DNA of 64,000 nt from Nisaea acidiphila (GTDB lineage Bacteria > Pseudomonadota > Alphaproteobacteria > Thalassobaculales > Thalassobaculaceae): assembly GCF_024662015.1 (NCBI RefSeq), contig NZ_CP102480.1:1336501-1400500 (forward strand), written 5' to 3'. How positions within the stretch are numbered: position 1 is the stretch's first letter; the number at the start of each line of letters is the position of its first letter. The notes under the pieces are model-generated. The model worked only from the letters and a program-made list of their open reading frames with translations, was not told the origin of the DNA and made no database searches. Made by a program: the position numbers and the translations under genes. Shown in pieces: positions 1 through 8,312 of this stretch.

Positions 1-312
1 GATCCGTTTCTCCAGATCCCGGACGAGCGCGGTCCCGATACCGGCGCCTTCATGCCCGGGCGCCACCCAGATATCGGAGATATGATTGTCGCCGCGTTCC
101 GTCGCGCCGAGCCCGGCGACGACACCTGCGCGCTCGGCGATCAGGATCTGCTCCGGTATCTCGCGAACGAAAGACGCGAAACTCTCCTCGGTCACCCGGC
201 CGCGCGCCTCAGCGGGCACGATCGGCGAAATGCCTTTCAGCCAGGCGGCATATCCCGCCTGACCCGCGGCCGCCGCATCCCCGGCGCTTGCGGGCCGGAC
301 CCGCAGGCTCAC
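1..312 (-). CDS. GNAT family N-acetyltransferase, C-terminus cut by window edge
   Basis: Reading the minus strand from a GTG at 312 gives 104 codons open to the window edge. The product resembles a Gcn5-related acetyltransferase, which transfers an acetyl group from acetyl-CoA to an amine; the substrate cannot be told. The typical beta4/alpha3 acetyl-CoA-binding signature is visible near the cut end: ISDIWVAPGHEGAGIGTAL, matching the V-x-P-x-(x)-x-G-x-G-x-G/A pattern. The GTG overlaps the TGA of the upstream amidohydrolase gene (GTGA), so the two are probably translationally coupled in one transcript. The family call is fairly firm from the motif; the start is chosen because of the 4-nt overlap and no better upstream start was checked. 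Confidence 0.8.
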   Translation of the reverse strand, partial: MSLRVRPASAGDAAAAGQAGYAAWLKGISPIVPAEARGRVTEESFASFVREIPEQILIAERAGVVAGLGATERGDNHISDIWVAPGHEGAGIGTALVRDLEKRI

Positions 313-1637
313 AGGGTCTCGACGAAACGCACCGGCTTCCCAGAGGGTCCGCCGACCAGTTCGTCCTCACGCATGACGAACTTGCCGCGCACCAGAGTCG
401 CCATCACCCAGCCGGTCACCTGTTTGCCGTCATAGGGCGTCCAGCCGCATTTGCTGGCGATCCAGTCATTGGTGATGGTGCGCTTCGCCTTCAGATCGAC
501 CAGCGCGAAATCGGCGTCGTACCCCGATGCGATCCGCCCCTTGCAGGCGATGTTGTAGACCCGCTGCGGGCCCGCCGAGGTCAGTTCGACGAGACGGCGA
601 AGCGAGAGCCGCCCCTCGTGCACATGATTCAGCATGTTGACCAAAAGTGTCTGCACCCCGGTCATGCCGCTCGGGGTCTGGGGATAAGGCTTCGCCTTCT
701 CTTCCAGCGTGTGCGGCGCATGGTCGGAGCCGATCACGTCGACCACGCCCTGCTCAATGGCGCGCCAGAGCGCCGCGCGGTGCCGTTCCTCGCGCACCGG
801 CGGGTTCATCTGGGCGCGGCTACCGAGCTCCTCGTAGCAGTCCGGCGCGACCAGCGTCAGGTGGTTCGGCGTCACCTCCACGGTTGCGACATCCTTGTTC
901 CGGGCGAGGATGTCCATCTCCTCCGCCGTCGTGACGTGCAGGATATGGACGGGGCGCCCGGCCTCGCGGGAAAGCTTCAGGATCCGGTTGGTCGCGCGGA
1001 CCGCGGTCTCCTCGTCGCGCCAGATATTATGAACCCGGGGATGGCCTTCCGCTTCGGCGATATGCTTGCGCTCTTCCAGCCGGTACTCGTCCTCGGCATG
1101 GACCGCGAAGCGGCGGCGCCCGTCGGCGAGGATCTTCGCCAGCGTCTCGTCGTCCTTCGCCAGGAGCGTGCCGGTCGAGGAGCCCATGAAGACCTTGATG
1201 CCGGGACAACCCGGCAGGTTCTCGTATTCGTGCAGCTTGCCGACATTCTCCGCCGAACCGCCGACGAAAAAGGCGAAATCGACCCAGCCACCCTTCTCCG
1301 CGCGGGCAATCTTGTCCGCATGCGTCTCCGGCGTCAGGGTCAGCGGATTGGTGTTCGGCATCTCGAAGATCGCCGTCACCCCGCCCATCGCCGCCGCCAT
1401 GGTGCCGTGCGCGATGTCTTCCTTGTGCTCGGCGCCAGGCTCGCGGAAATGCACCTGGGTATCGATGACGCCGGGCAGGACGTGCAGGCCGGTCGCATCG
1501 AACACTTCCGGCGCGGAATCCGCATCGTAACTGCCGAGCCCGGCAATCTTGCCGTCCTTCACCGCAACGTCCATCACCTCGATCGCGCCGGGCGTGGCGA
1601 CGGTGCCGTTCTTCAGGATCAGATCGTAAGAGGTCAT
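309..1637 (-). CDS. dihydroorotase-like amidohydrolase (COG0044, class I type)
   Basis: This 442-residue protein belongs to the amidohydrolase superfamily and resembles class I dihydroorotases, which interconvert carbamoyl-aspartate and dihydroorotate in pyrimidine synthesis. Visible landmarks are DTQVHFREPG (residues 59-68), the candidate carboxylated lysine in GIKVFMGSSTG, metal-ligand histidines in FAVHAEDE and VHILHVTT, and the catalytic Asp in SDHAPHT. In the first motif the usual H-x-H reads Q61-V-H63, so one expected metal ligand is Gln. The family and length fit well, but the exact substrate (dihydroorotate, or another cyclic amide) is not certain. It is followed by an overlapping GNAT gene and is divergent from a DUF898 gene. 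Confidence 0.85.
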   Translation of the reverse strand: MTSYDLILKNGTVATPGAIEVMDVAVKDGKIAGLGSYDADSAPEVFDATGLHVLPGVIDTQVHFREPGAEHKEDIAHGTMAAAMGGVTAIFEMPNTNPLTLTPETHADKIARAEKGGWVDFAFFVGGSAENVGKLHEYENLPGCPGIKVFMGSSTGTLLAKDDETLAKILADGRRRFAVHAEDEYRLEERKHIAEAEGHPRVHNIWRDEETAVRATNRILKLSREAGRPVHILHVTTAEEMDILARNKDVATVEVTPNHLTLVAPDCYEELGSRAQMNPPVREERHRAALWRAIEQGVVDVIGSDHAPHTLEEKAKPYPQTPSGMTGVQTLLVNMLNHVHEGRLSLRRLVELTSAGPQRVYNIACKGRIASGYDADFALVDLKAKRTITNDWIASKCGWTPYDGKQVTGWVMATLVRGKFVMREDELVGGPSGKPVRFVETL

Positions 1638-1829
1638 GGGGCGGGCCTTTCGGACGATTCACGGATGGGAGCGCTAGCGATACCCTCCAACCGGGCCTCC
1701 ACACAAGCACCGGTCTCCATGCCTTCGGCGACTTATGTGTGCCGCGTCACTTTCGAAGATGCGAATAACGTCGGAGACTGCACCTGGGGATATGAGACCT
1801 GACCGGACCTAGCCTGGGGAACAGACAGC

Positions 1830-2960
1830 ATGACATTCGAGACGAGCGGCTCGGGAAGCATGGGCGCGACCGCAAGCAGCGAGCCGAAGACTCACACTCT
1901 GGATTTCGATACCAGTGACAAGGGAAGCCTGATCGGCCTTCACCTCGTAAATGTGATCTTCATGGCTCTGACACTATTGATCTACCGCTTCTGGGCCATC
2001 ACGCGAGTGAGACGGGCACTCTGGCCACGGATGCGGCTCGACAGTCTGCCGCTCGAATACACCGGCACAGGGCTGGAGATCTTTCTCGGCTTTCTGAAGG
2101 TTTTCGTCCTGATCCTGTTGCCATACGGCATTTTCTCGAACTGGGCGAATTCCAACATCGTCAATCCTGAACTCGGTTTCAGTCTCGGATTCGCGTTCTT
2201 GTCATCTCTGAGCCTGCTCGGACTAGCCTTTCTCTATGCAGCCGGACGCTATCTCGCGTACCGCTACCGCATCAATCGCACGCAATGGCGCAGCCTTCGG
2301 GGGTCTGTTGACGGAGCGGCCTATATGTATGGCCTGATGTCGATAGGTTGTTACTTTCTGGTCTTCGTCTCATTCGGTGTGCTGAAACCCTGGATGGACG
2401 TCAAACTGCTCCAGTACAGATGGGATCATACGAAATTCGGTGGCCAGCAATTCTGGTTTGCCGGAACAACGGAAGGCCTCTGGCGACCGTACCTGCTCTT
2501 TCTGCTCATGAACCTTGTCGTGCTTGCCGCATTTATCAACATCGACGGCTCAAGGATAACCATTGGCTTCAATTTTGACTTCAGCACCGAGGACAGCACA
2601 TCATCGGTCCATTGGCAGAGCGTCGGGATTGTAATGATCGGAGCGACCTGCTCTGCTCTCGCTTACCTGAATTATCAGATCCAGTTTTGGAAAAGAGCTG
2701 CCAGCAGAGTCACGTTCGGTGCGGCTCGGTTCAGCTTTGCGCCGAAGCTTCACCAGGTTCTGGGCCTCTATGTCGGCAACTGGTTCATTGTGTGCTTCAC
2801 GTTCTGGATCCTGCTTCCCTTCATCTGGCTCCGGAAAGGCACTTTCCTTGCGCAGCATCTGGAAATCGTGGGCGATCTGAATCTGGACAAGCTCGTACAA
2901 TCGGACCTCGACACGAATACGACAGGCGAAGGCCTTCTTGGCGACTTCGACATTGCTTGA
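1830..2960 (+). CDS. DUF898 (YjgN-like) integral membrane protein
   Basis: The 376-residue product has several long hydrophobic stretches separated by short loops, starting at about residues 35-60, and repeats the DUF898/YjgN pattern: a hydrophobic segment, then aromatic-rich YRFWAITRVRRALW-type motifs (about 54-67) and a YTGTG element. The later motif LLQYRWDHTKFGG is also characteristic. The function of this family is unknown; it is an inner-membrane protein. The next gene, an M48-type membrane metallopeptidase, starts 3 bases downstream, so the two are almost certainly co-transcribed. This DUF898 plus M48 pairing recurs in other proteobacteria as I know the family, suggesting the peptidase and the membrane protein work together. 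Confidence 0.85.
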   Translation: MTFETSGSGSMGATASSEPKTHTLDFDTSDKGSLIGLHLVNVIFMALTLLIYRFWAITRVRRALWPRMRLDSLPLEYTGTGLEIFLGFLKVFVLILLPYGIFSNWANSNIVNPELGFSLGFAFLSSLSLLGLAFLYAAGRYLAYRYRINRTQWRSLRGSVDGAAYMYGLMSIGCYFLVFVSFGVLKPWMDVKLLQYRWDHTKFGGQQFWFAGTTEGLWRPYLLFLLMNLVVLAAFINIDGSRITIGFNFDFSTEDSTSSVHWQSVGIVMIGATCSALAYLNYQIQFWKRAASRVTFGAARFSFAPKLHQVLGLYVGNWFIVCFTFWILLPFIWLRKGTFLAQHLEIVGDLNLDKLVQSDLDTNTTGEGLLGDFDIA

Positions 2961-2963
2961 TCC

Positions 2964-4025
2964 ATGACTTCACATTTCTTCGACGGTAGTTCGGCCAGAC
3001 ACTACGAAATCACTCCTGAAATCTGGCCGGGCGGAATCTCCTTTGCGACCGAGCGCGGCACCCTTGCCTGGCGTTACGAGGATTTGATTCGGCTCTGGGA
3101 ATACCGGCCGACAAGCCATCTTGCCTTCACCCATCGCCAGCATCAGGACTCGCGCCTTATCATCGAGGAACCGGAGCAGGTCGCGGCGGTCGGGAAACAT
3201 GCGCCGGACCTGATCGACCGCAAGAAAGAGGGTATGCGTTCCCTTCGCATTCCAGCCTTGCTCGCCATCGGCGTCCTCGTGGTCATTGCGGCGATCTATT
3301 TCCTGATCCCGCCGGTCACTGACACGATTGCGCGGATGGTGCCTTGGTCGGTCGAAAAGGCCCAGGAGCCGAGTCTCGCCAGTATCGAAAGCTTCCTCGG
3401 CAAACGCTGCAATGCGGGTCGTCCGAATGAGATTTTGACGGCCCTGACGGATCGCCTGGTTGCTGCTTCCGGGTTCTCGCATGCGATCCGGGTAGATGTG
3501 TTGAACAACAAGATGGACAACGCATTCGCACTGCCCGGTGGGAGAATCGTCGTCATGCGCGGAATGATCATTCGCGCGCAGGATCCTGGCGAGTTAGCAG
3601 CAGTGTTGGCGCACGAGATCGGGCATGTGGCAAACCGGGATCTCACAGAACGCTGGATACGCGATCATGCGATCGGTATCGCCTCGTCGCTCCTCCTGGG
3701 CTCGGATGCGGCTGGATCTTTCGGCGATACATTGTTACAGGCCGGGCTCGGATTTTCGTTCTCCCGTGCGGATGAGGCGGCGGCAGATGCATACTCCATA
3801 AGGCTGTTGAACCGCATGGACCTGAGCACCGGCGGGGGCGCCGCTTTCTTCGAGCGACTTGCGGGAAAGGGAGGGCTTGAGAACGCACTCCCGAGTTATT
3901 TCAATACCCATCCTGACAGCCGGGAACGCGCCAGGTTCCTGCGAGAAAACGGGACAGGAACGAAACAGGCGCTCACACCCGACGAATGGCTCATCCTGAA
4001 GCGAATCTGCGATGAAACCGATTAG
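2964..4025 (+). CDS. M48-family membrane-anchored zinc metallopeptidase
   Basis: The 353-residue protein has an N-terminal cytoplasmic-looking domain (1-90), one hydrophobic segment at about 94-115, and a C-terminal M48 peptidase domain. The zinc-binding and catalytic motif HEIGH lies at 217-221 inside AAVLAHEIGHVANRD, and the third ligand Glu is expected in the later motif SRADEAAADAYS. The motif NAFALPGGRIVVMRGM just upstream is typical of M48 (Ste24/HtpX/BepA-like) enzymes. It starts 3 bases after the DUF898 gene. Its stop overlaps, tail to tail, that of the minus-strand TPR gene by 3 bases. The substrate is not known; a role in envelope protein quality control is only an inference from the family. 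Confidence 0.9.
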   Translation: MTSHFFDGSSARHYEITPEIWPGGISFATERGTLAWRYEDLIRLWEYRPTSHLAFTHRQHQDSRLIIEEPEQVAAVGKHAPDLIDRKKEGMRSLRIPALLAIGVLVVIAAIYFLIPPVTDTIARMVPWSVEKAQEPSLASIESFLGKRCNAGRPNEILTALTDRLVAASGFSHAIRVDVLNNKMDNAFALPGGRIVVMRGMIIRAQDPGELAAVLAHEIGHVANRDLTERWIRDHAIGIASSLLLGSDAAGSFGDTLLQAGLGFSFSRADEAAADAYSIRLLNRMDLSTGGGAAFFERLAGKGGLENALPSYFNTHPDSRERARFLRENGTGTKQALTPDEWLILKRICDETD

Positions 4026-4573
4026 AGCGGTTTTCCGGCCTTCTCTTCCTTGAGCTCGTCGAGCCGGTCCTTGATATGCGGCATGTGAGGATTGATCTCG
4101 AGAGCGGCGGTGAAGGCCTTGATGGCGCCGTCGGCGCTTTCCAGCTGCTGATAGATAAGCCCAAGCCCTGAGAGCGCACCGAAATGGCGCGGCTCCAGTG
4201 CCAGCGTCCGCTCGATATCGCGCACCGAACCAGCGAAATCCCCGGTGAAATAAAGCAGGGTCGCGCGTTTGTTCCAGGCTTCCGCGAAGTCCGGCGCGAC
4301 CTCGATGACCGTGCTGAAGATCCGAATGGCATGTTCGAGCTGCCCCGCATTCATCAGCAGGAGCCCCTCGTTGAAGCGCATCTCGGCTTCGACATCGGCA
4401 TCGAGCTCCAGCCAGATGCCCCAGATCTCGCGCTCGATATAACGCGCGTCCGTAACCGAGGTGACTGTCTTCAGCTCCTCGAACAGGGTATCCAGGCGCG
4501 GATCCTTCTGGTCCGCCGCGGCCGGCGCGGCGCAAAAAAGCAGGGTGAGTGCGGCAAAGAGCAGATTGCGCAT
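4022..4573 (-). CDS. exported TPR-repeat protein
   Basis: The 183-residue product begins with a clear Sec signal peptide (MRNLLFAALTLLFCAAPAAA, likely cut before or near DQ at 21-22). The rest consists of tetratricopeptide-like helices: repeats with the W-x-x-L-G-x-A-Y spacing are seen around 73-105 (AIRIFSTVIEVAPDFAEAW), 107-140 and 141-172 (AIKAFTAALEINPHMP). TPR domains bind partner proteins; the partner is unknown and the protein is predicted periplasmic. It lies 45 bases after glcF in the same direction and may be the last gene of the glycolate oxidase transcript, though no functional link to it can be shown. Confidence 0.85.
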   Translation of the reverse strand: MRNLLFAALTLLFCAAPAAADQKDPRLDTLFEELKTVTSVTDARYIEREIWGIWLELDADVEAEMRFNEGLLLMNAGQLEHAIRIFSTVIEVAPDFAEAWNKRATLLYFTGDFAGSVRDIERTLALEPRHFGALSGLGLIYQQLESADGAIKAFTAALEINPHMPHIKDRLDELKEEKAGKPL

Positions 4574-4618
4574 ATCCTCAAGGTAGCGCAGCCGGCGTTC
4601 CTGCCAAGTCCCGGCCGA

Positions 4619-5926
4619 TCACATCCTGTCGAGCACGTCCGGTTTCGGCCCGCCTGTCGCCCAGTCGAGCAGCTCGACCGTATGCAGGATCGGCACCTCT
4701 GTGCCGGAGCCGATCTGTGTGATGCAGCCGAGATTGCCGGCCGCGATCACCTCCGGTTTCGTCTTCGCGATATTGGCCATCTTTCGGTCCCGCAAACGGG
4801 CCGCGAGCTTCGGCTGCAGCATGTTGTAGGTCCCGGCCGACCCGCAGCAGAGGTAGCCTTCCGGCACATCGCTGACGGTGAAACCGGCCCGCTTCAGAAG
4901 CGCCTGCGGAAGGCTCTTGATCTTCTGGCCGTGCTGCATCGAACAGGCGGAGTGATAGGTCACCCGCATGCCGTCGCCCGCAGCCGTTTCCGGCAGGCCG
5001 ATCTCGGTCAGCAGTTCGGTGACATCCTTTGCCTTCGATGCGATCCGCGCGGCCGTCTCCGCGTAGGCCGGATCCTCGCGCAACAGGAAGCCGTAATCCT
5101 TCACCGTCGTGCCGCAGCCGGAGGCATTGATCACCACCGCGTCGAGACCGCCTTCTTCCGCCTCCAGTGCCGCCCAAGCGTCGATATTCACGCGGGCAGA
5201 GGCCATGGCGCTCTCCTCCTTGCCCATATGGTGGGTCAGCGCGCCGCAACAGCCGGCAGTCTTGGGCACCACCACCTCGACCCCGAGCCGCGTCAGCAGA
5301 CGGATGGTCGCGTCGTTGATCGACGGCGCCAGCGCCCGCTGGGCACAGCCGGCGAGCATCGCGACCCGCATCTTCCGCGCGCCCGCGGCCACATGGGTGC
5401 CTGGCTTGTCGAGCGGGCTGCGCACCGGGAACCGTTTCGGCGCGAGCGACAGCATCGCCTTGATCCGACCGCCGAGCGCGTCGCCGAACAGGCCGGCGAA
5501 GGGCCGCATCATGGCGGCGCCGAGCAAGGCGAAGCGGAAACGGTTCGGGTATGGAAGCAGGAAGGCAAGCAGGGCCCGCAATCCGCGGTCGAGCAGCGGA
5601 CGGCGGTAAGTTTCCTCGATATGGGTCCGGGCATGATCGACCAGGTGCATGTAATTCACACCGGACGGACAGGTGGTCATGCAGGAGAGACAGGAGAGAC
5701 AGCGGTCTACATGCCGAACGACCTCGTCGTTGGCCGGCTTGCTGTTCTCGAGCATGTCTTTGATCAGATAAATCCGGCCGCGCGGACTGTCGAGCTCGTC
5801 ACCAAGCAGGACGAAGGTCGGGCAGGTCGCTGTGCAGAAGCCGCAATGCACGCATTTGCGCAGGATGGACTCGCTTTCCCGGGTAGCGGGGTCGGCAAGC
5901 TGGGCGAGAGTGAAGTTCGTCTGCAT
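4619..5926 (-). CDS. glcF: glycolate oxidase iron-sulfur subunit
   Basis: The 435-residue protein carries two N-terminal 4Fe-4S cluster motifs, C25-x2-C28-x2-C31-x3-C35-P and C76-x2-C79-x2-C82-x3-C86-P, followed by two CCG-type cysteine-rich domains (TAGCCGALTHH and GYLCCGSAG, each ending its own domain). This is the normal architecture and length of GlcF, the electron-transfer subunit that passes electrons from the flavin subunits GlcD/GlcE to the quinone pool at the membrane during glycolate oxidation to glyoxylate. The gene follows glcE after 5 bases, so it belongs to the glcD-ppk2-glcE-glcF operon. Confidence 0.95.
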   Translation of the reverse strand: MQTNFTLAQLADPATRESESILRKCVHCGFCTATCPTFVLLGDELDSPRGRIYLIKDMLENSKPANDEVVRHVDRCLSCLSCMTTCPSGVNYMHLVDHARTHIEETYRRPLLDRGLRALLAFLLPYPNRFRFALLGAAMMRPFAGLFGDALGGRIKAMLSLAPKRFPVRSPLDKPGTHVAAGARKMRVAMLAGCAQRALAPSINDATIRLLTRLGVEVVVPKTAGCCGALTHHMGKEESAMASARVNIDAWAALEAEEGGLDAVVINASGCGTTVKDYGFLLREDPAYAETAARIASKAKDVTELLTEIGLPETAAGDGMRVTYHSACSMQHGQKIKSLPQALLKRAGFTVSDVPEGYLCCGSAGTYNMLQPKLAARLRDRKMANIAKTKPEVIAAGNLGCITQIGSGTEVPILHTVELLDWATGGPKPDVLDRM

Positions 5927-5931
5927 CCGTC

Positions 5932-7155
5932 TCAGACCCCCGCATACATGCGGCCGGGATTGAGGATCTGCTTCGGGTCGAAGCTCTCCTTCACCCTCCG
6001 GCTGAGTGCCGCGACCGGTGCTGGCTGCGGATGGAAAACTGGGACTGCCGCGCGAACGTCAGTTGTCGCTCTGACCAGGGTCGCGTGACCGCCGACAGCA
6101 TCGACCGCCGTCCTTACTTCTCTTGCCGCGGCATCGGTCGAGGCCGGGAGCTGCAGCCAGATCAGGCCCCCCGCCCAGTCCGAGAACCAGGCGGCCCCGT
6201 CGAGCTTCGAAAGTTCCTCGGCGACACTGGCACCCGCCGATGGCGGCACCGAAATGCGCCAGACCGGGTCCTGCACCGGTGTGGCGAGATATTGCACGTC
6301 CCGCACCTCGAGCCAGAAACTGCGGCTGTTCATGGTGTGCAACTCTTCGATTGCGCCGAAGCCGGCGAGTTCCGCGCGCAGATCCGCGCAGCGGCGTTCG
6401 ACCGAAGGGCCGAAACCCTCGATGCGCAGGGCAGTAACCGACCGGCCCGCATCCTTGATATAGGAAACGGCGGATTTCGCCGCGAGATCGGCGGGCACGT
6501 GCGCGGCGGCGGAAACCTCGTGCGCACTGTTCATCGCTGCGCTCATGGCTTTCACGGCCTCTGCCGGATCCAGTCCCAGGACCAGCACTGTGTAGACTTT
6601 CTCCGGGCGCGGCAGAACCTTGACGTCGATCTTCGTCACGGCGGCGAGCGTGCCATAGGAGCCGCAGATCAGCTTCGGCAGATCGTACCCGGTAACGTTC
6701 TTCACCACGCGCGCGCCGGATTTGAACTGCTCCGCCCGGCCGCTCACCGCCTCGAAACCCAGCAGATGATCGCGGGCCGAGCCGGACTTGATACGCCGCG
6801 GCCCACCGCTATTGATCATCAAAGCCCCGGCGAGGCTGCCTTCTGAGGAGGTGCCGCCGAGAAGGGCTGTCAGATCCATCGGCTCGAAAGCGAGCATCTG
6901 GTTGTGTTCGGCGAGAAGTTTCTCGATTTCGGCCATCGGCGTCGCCGGACCGGCGGTCAGAACCAGTTCCGCCGGCTCGTAATCGATCACGCCCGCGAGG
7001 GCGGAAAGATCCAGCACCGTTTCCGCCTGAAACGGCCGCCCGAGCGCCCGCTTGCTTCCACGTCCGACGAGCTCGAGGGGTTCGCCGTTCGCGACCGCCC
7101 AGGCAACCGCCTCCTCAACCTGCCGCGAATCCTCCGGCTTCAATGTAGACGCCAT
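5932..7155 (-). CDS. glcE: glycolate oxidase FAD-binding subunit
   Basis: The 407-residue product matches GlcE, the smaller FAD-binding (PCMH-fold) subunit of membrane-associated glycolate oxidase. The N-terminal half shows the FAD_binding_4 pattern: LELVGRGSKRALGRP (24-38), the segment LAGALMINSGGPRRIKSG, and VKNVTGYDLPKL, which is highly typical of GlcE. It is shorter than GlcD, as expected. It lies 38 bases after ppk2 and 5 bases before glcF on the same strand. It is thought to work with GlcD and GlcF to oxidise glycolate; alone it is not catalytic in the enterobacterial enzyme. Confidence 0.93.
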   Translation of the reverse strand: MASTLKPEDSRQVEEAVAWAVANGEPLELVGRGSKRALGRPFQAETVLDLSALAGVIDYEPAELVLTAGPATPMAEIEKLLAEHNQMLAFEPMDLTALLGGTSSEGSLAGALMINSGGPRRIKSGSARDHLLGFEAVSGRAEQFKSGARVVKNVTGYDLPKLICGSYGTLAAVTKIDVKVLPRPEKVYTVLVLGLDPAEAVKAMSAAMNSAHEVSAAAHVPADLAAKSAVSYIKDAGRSVTALRIEGFGPSVERRCADLRAELAGFGAIEELHTMNSRSFWLEVRDVQYLATPVQDPVWRISVPPSAGASVAEELSKLDGAAWFSDWAGGLIWLQLPASTDAAAREVRTAVDAVGGHATLVRATTDVRAAVPVFHPQPAPVAALSRRVKESFDPKQILNPGRMYAGV

Positions 7156-7193
7156 ATCACTCCAAATTCATGCGCGGGTGGCCCCCGCGGCCG

Positions 7194-8237
7194 TTAGTTC
7201 GTTTTCTCGTCGCCGTCACCGGCGTTGCGACTGCGCTGCAGGTCCGGATGCAGGGACTTTCCGAGAATATGCTCGTCCTGCCCGAACACGTGGGCGCCGG
7301 AGCCCACAATCAAGGGGTCAGGCCCCCGCACCACGCGCCGGTCCTTATTGTCATAGGGCAGCGTGGAGAGGAAGTGCTGCATGCAGGCAATCCGCGCGCG
7401 CTTCTTGTCGTCCGATTTGATGATCGTCCAGGGCGCGTCGGCAGTGTCCGTATAGAAGAACATCGCCTCCTTGGCCTCGGTATAGTCCTCCCATTTGTCG
7501 AGGGAGGCCTTATCGATCGGCGACAGCTTCCACTGCTTCAGCGGATCCGTTTCCCGTGCCTTGAAGCGGCGGCGCTGCTCGGCCTGGGTCACCGAGAACC
7601 AGTATTTGTAGAGACGGATGCCGGACCTGGTCAGCATCTGCTCAAGTACCGGTGTCTGGCGCATGAACTCGAGATAATCGTTCGGCGAGCAGAAGCCCAT
7701 GACGCGCTCGACCCCGGCGCGGTTGTACCAGGAGCGGTCGAACATCACGAGCTCACCGCCGGTCGGCAGATGTTCGATATAGCGCTGGAAGAACCACTGG
7801 TTCTTCTCCCGCTCGCTCGGCTTGTCGAGCGCGACCACATGGGCGCCGCGCGGGTTCAGATGTTCCATGAAGCGCTTGATGGTTCCGCCCTTGCCGGCCG
7901 CGTCGCGCCCCTCGAACAGGATGACCACTTTCTGCCCGCTCTCCTGGATCCAGCGCTGGGCCTTCAGCAGCTCGGCCTGCAGATTGGCCTTCTGGCGCTC
8001 GTAGACCGCCCGCTTCATCTTCTCCTTGTACGGATATTCGCCGGTCTCGAAGATCCGGCGGATATCCTCGGGCGAGTGGCGCATCTCGGAGAGATGGTGC
8101 AACGCGACCGCCGTCTCCTCGTGCGCCTCGTCGCTATATGTCGGTTTCGCCGGAACTTTCCGGGCCACTCTTGGCTTGCGCCCTGCCGTGCCATTGGCCT
8201 TGCCCGGCACGGCCGAAGGCTTCGATGCGTCGGTCAT
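7194..8237 (-). CDS. ppk2: polyphosphate kinase 2 family protein
   Basis: The 347-residue product is a PPK2-family kinase, which transfers phosphate between polyphosphate and nucleotides. Walker A is at 110-118 (GRDAAGKGG), the Walker B/lid-type motif DRSWYNRAGVERV follows, and the length and RPxxNDYLEFM-like region fit PPK2 class I (single domain). I start it at the ATG at 8237 rather than 8303, because GGGAG precedes it at good spacing. The first 30 residues are Lys/Ala/Pro-rich and may be disordered. It sits between glcD (75-base gap) and glcE (38-base gap) in the same direction, an odd position that splits the glc operon. Direction of the reaction (NDP or NTP formation) cannot be told. 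Confidence 0.93.
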   Translation of the reverse strand: MTDASKPSAVPGKANGTAGRKPRVARKVPAKPTYSDEAHEETAVALHHLSEMRHSPEDIRRIFETGEYPYKEKMKRAVYERQKANLQAELLKAQRWIQESGQKVVILFEGRDAAGKGGTIKRFMEHLNPRGAHVVALDKPSEREKNQWFFQRYIEHLPTGGELVMFDRSWYNRAGVERVMGFCSPNDYLEFMRQTPVLEQMLTRSGIRLYKYWFSVTQAEQRRRFKARETDPLKQWKLSPIDKASLDKWEDYTEAKEAMFFYTDTADAPWTIIKSDDKKRARIACMQHFLSTLPYDNKDRRVVRGPDPLIVGSGAHVFGQDEHILGKSLHPDLQRSRNAGDGDEKTN

Positions 8238-8312
8238 CGTCGATCTCCCTTTTCCACCGGTCCCCATGACAATGAATAGGCGCCCACAATCGCGGGCAGG
8301 CATTGATCGAAA

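Noticed and set aside
288-1802. Long plus-strand frame opposite the amidohydrolase gene
   Set aside because: Arg/Pro/Ala-rich mirror of a GC-rich gene in another frame; no recognisable motif and it overlaps the well-supported minus-strand gene.
4184-6088. Plus-strand frame of 634 codons opposite glcF and glcE
   Set aside because: Shadow of the glcF/glcE coding strand; low-complexity Arg/Gly/His composition and no conserved motif.
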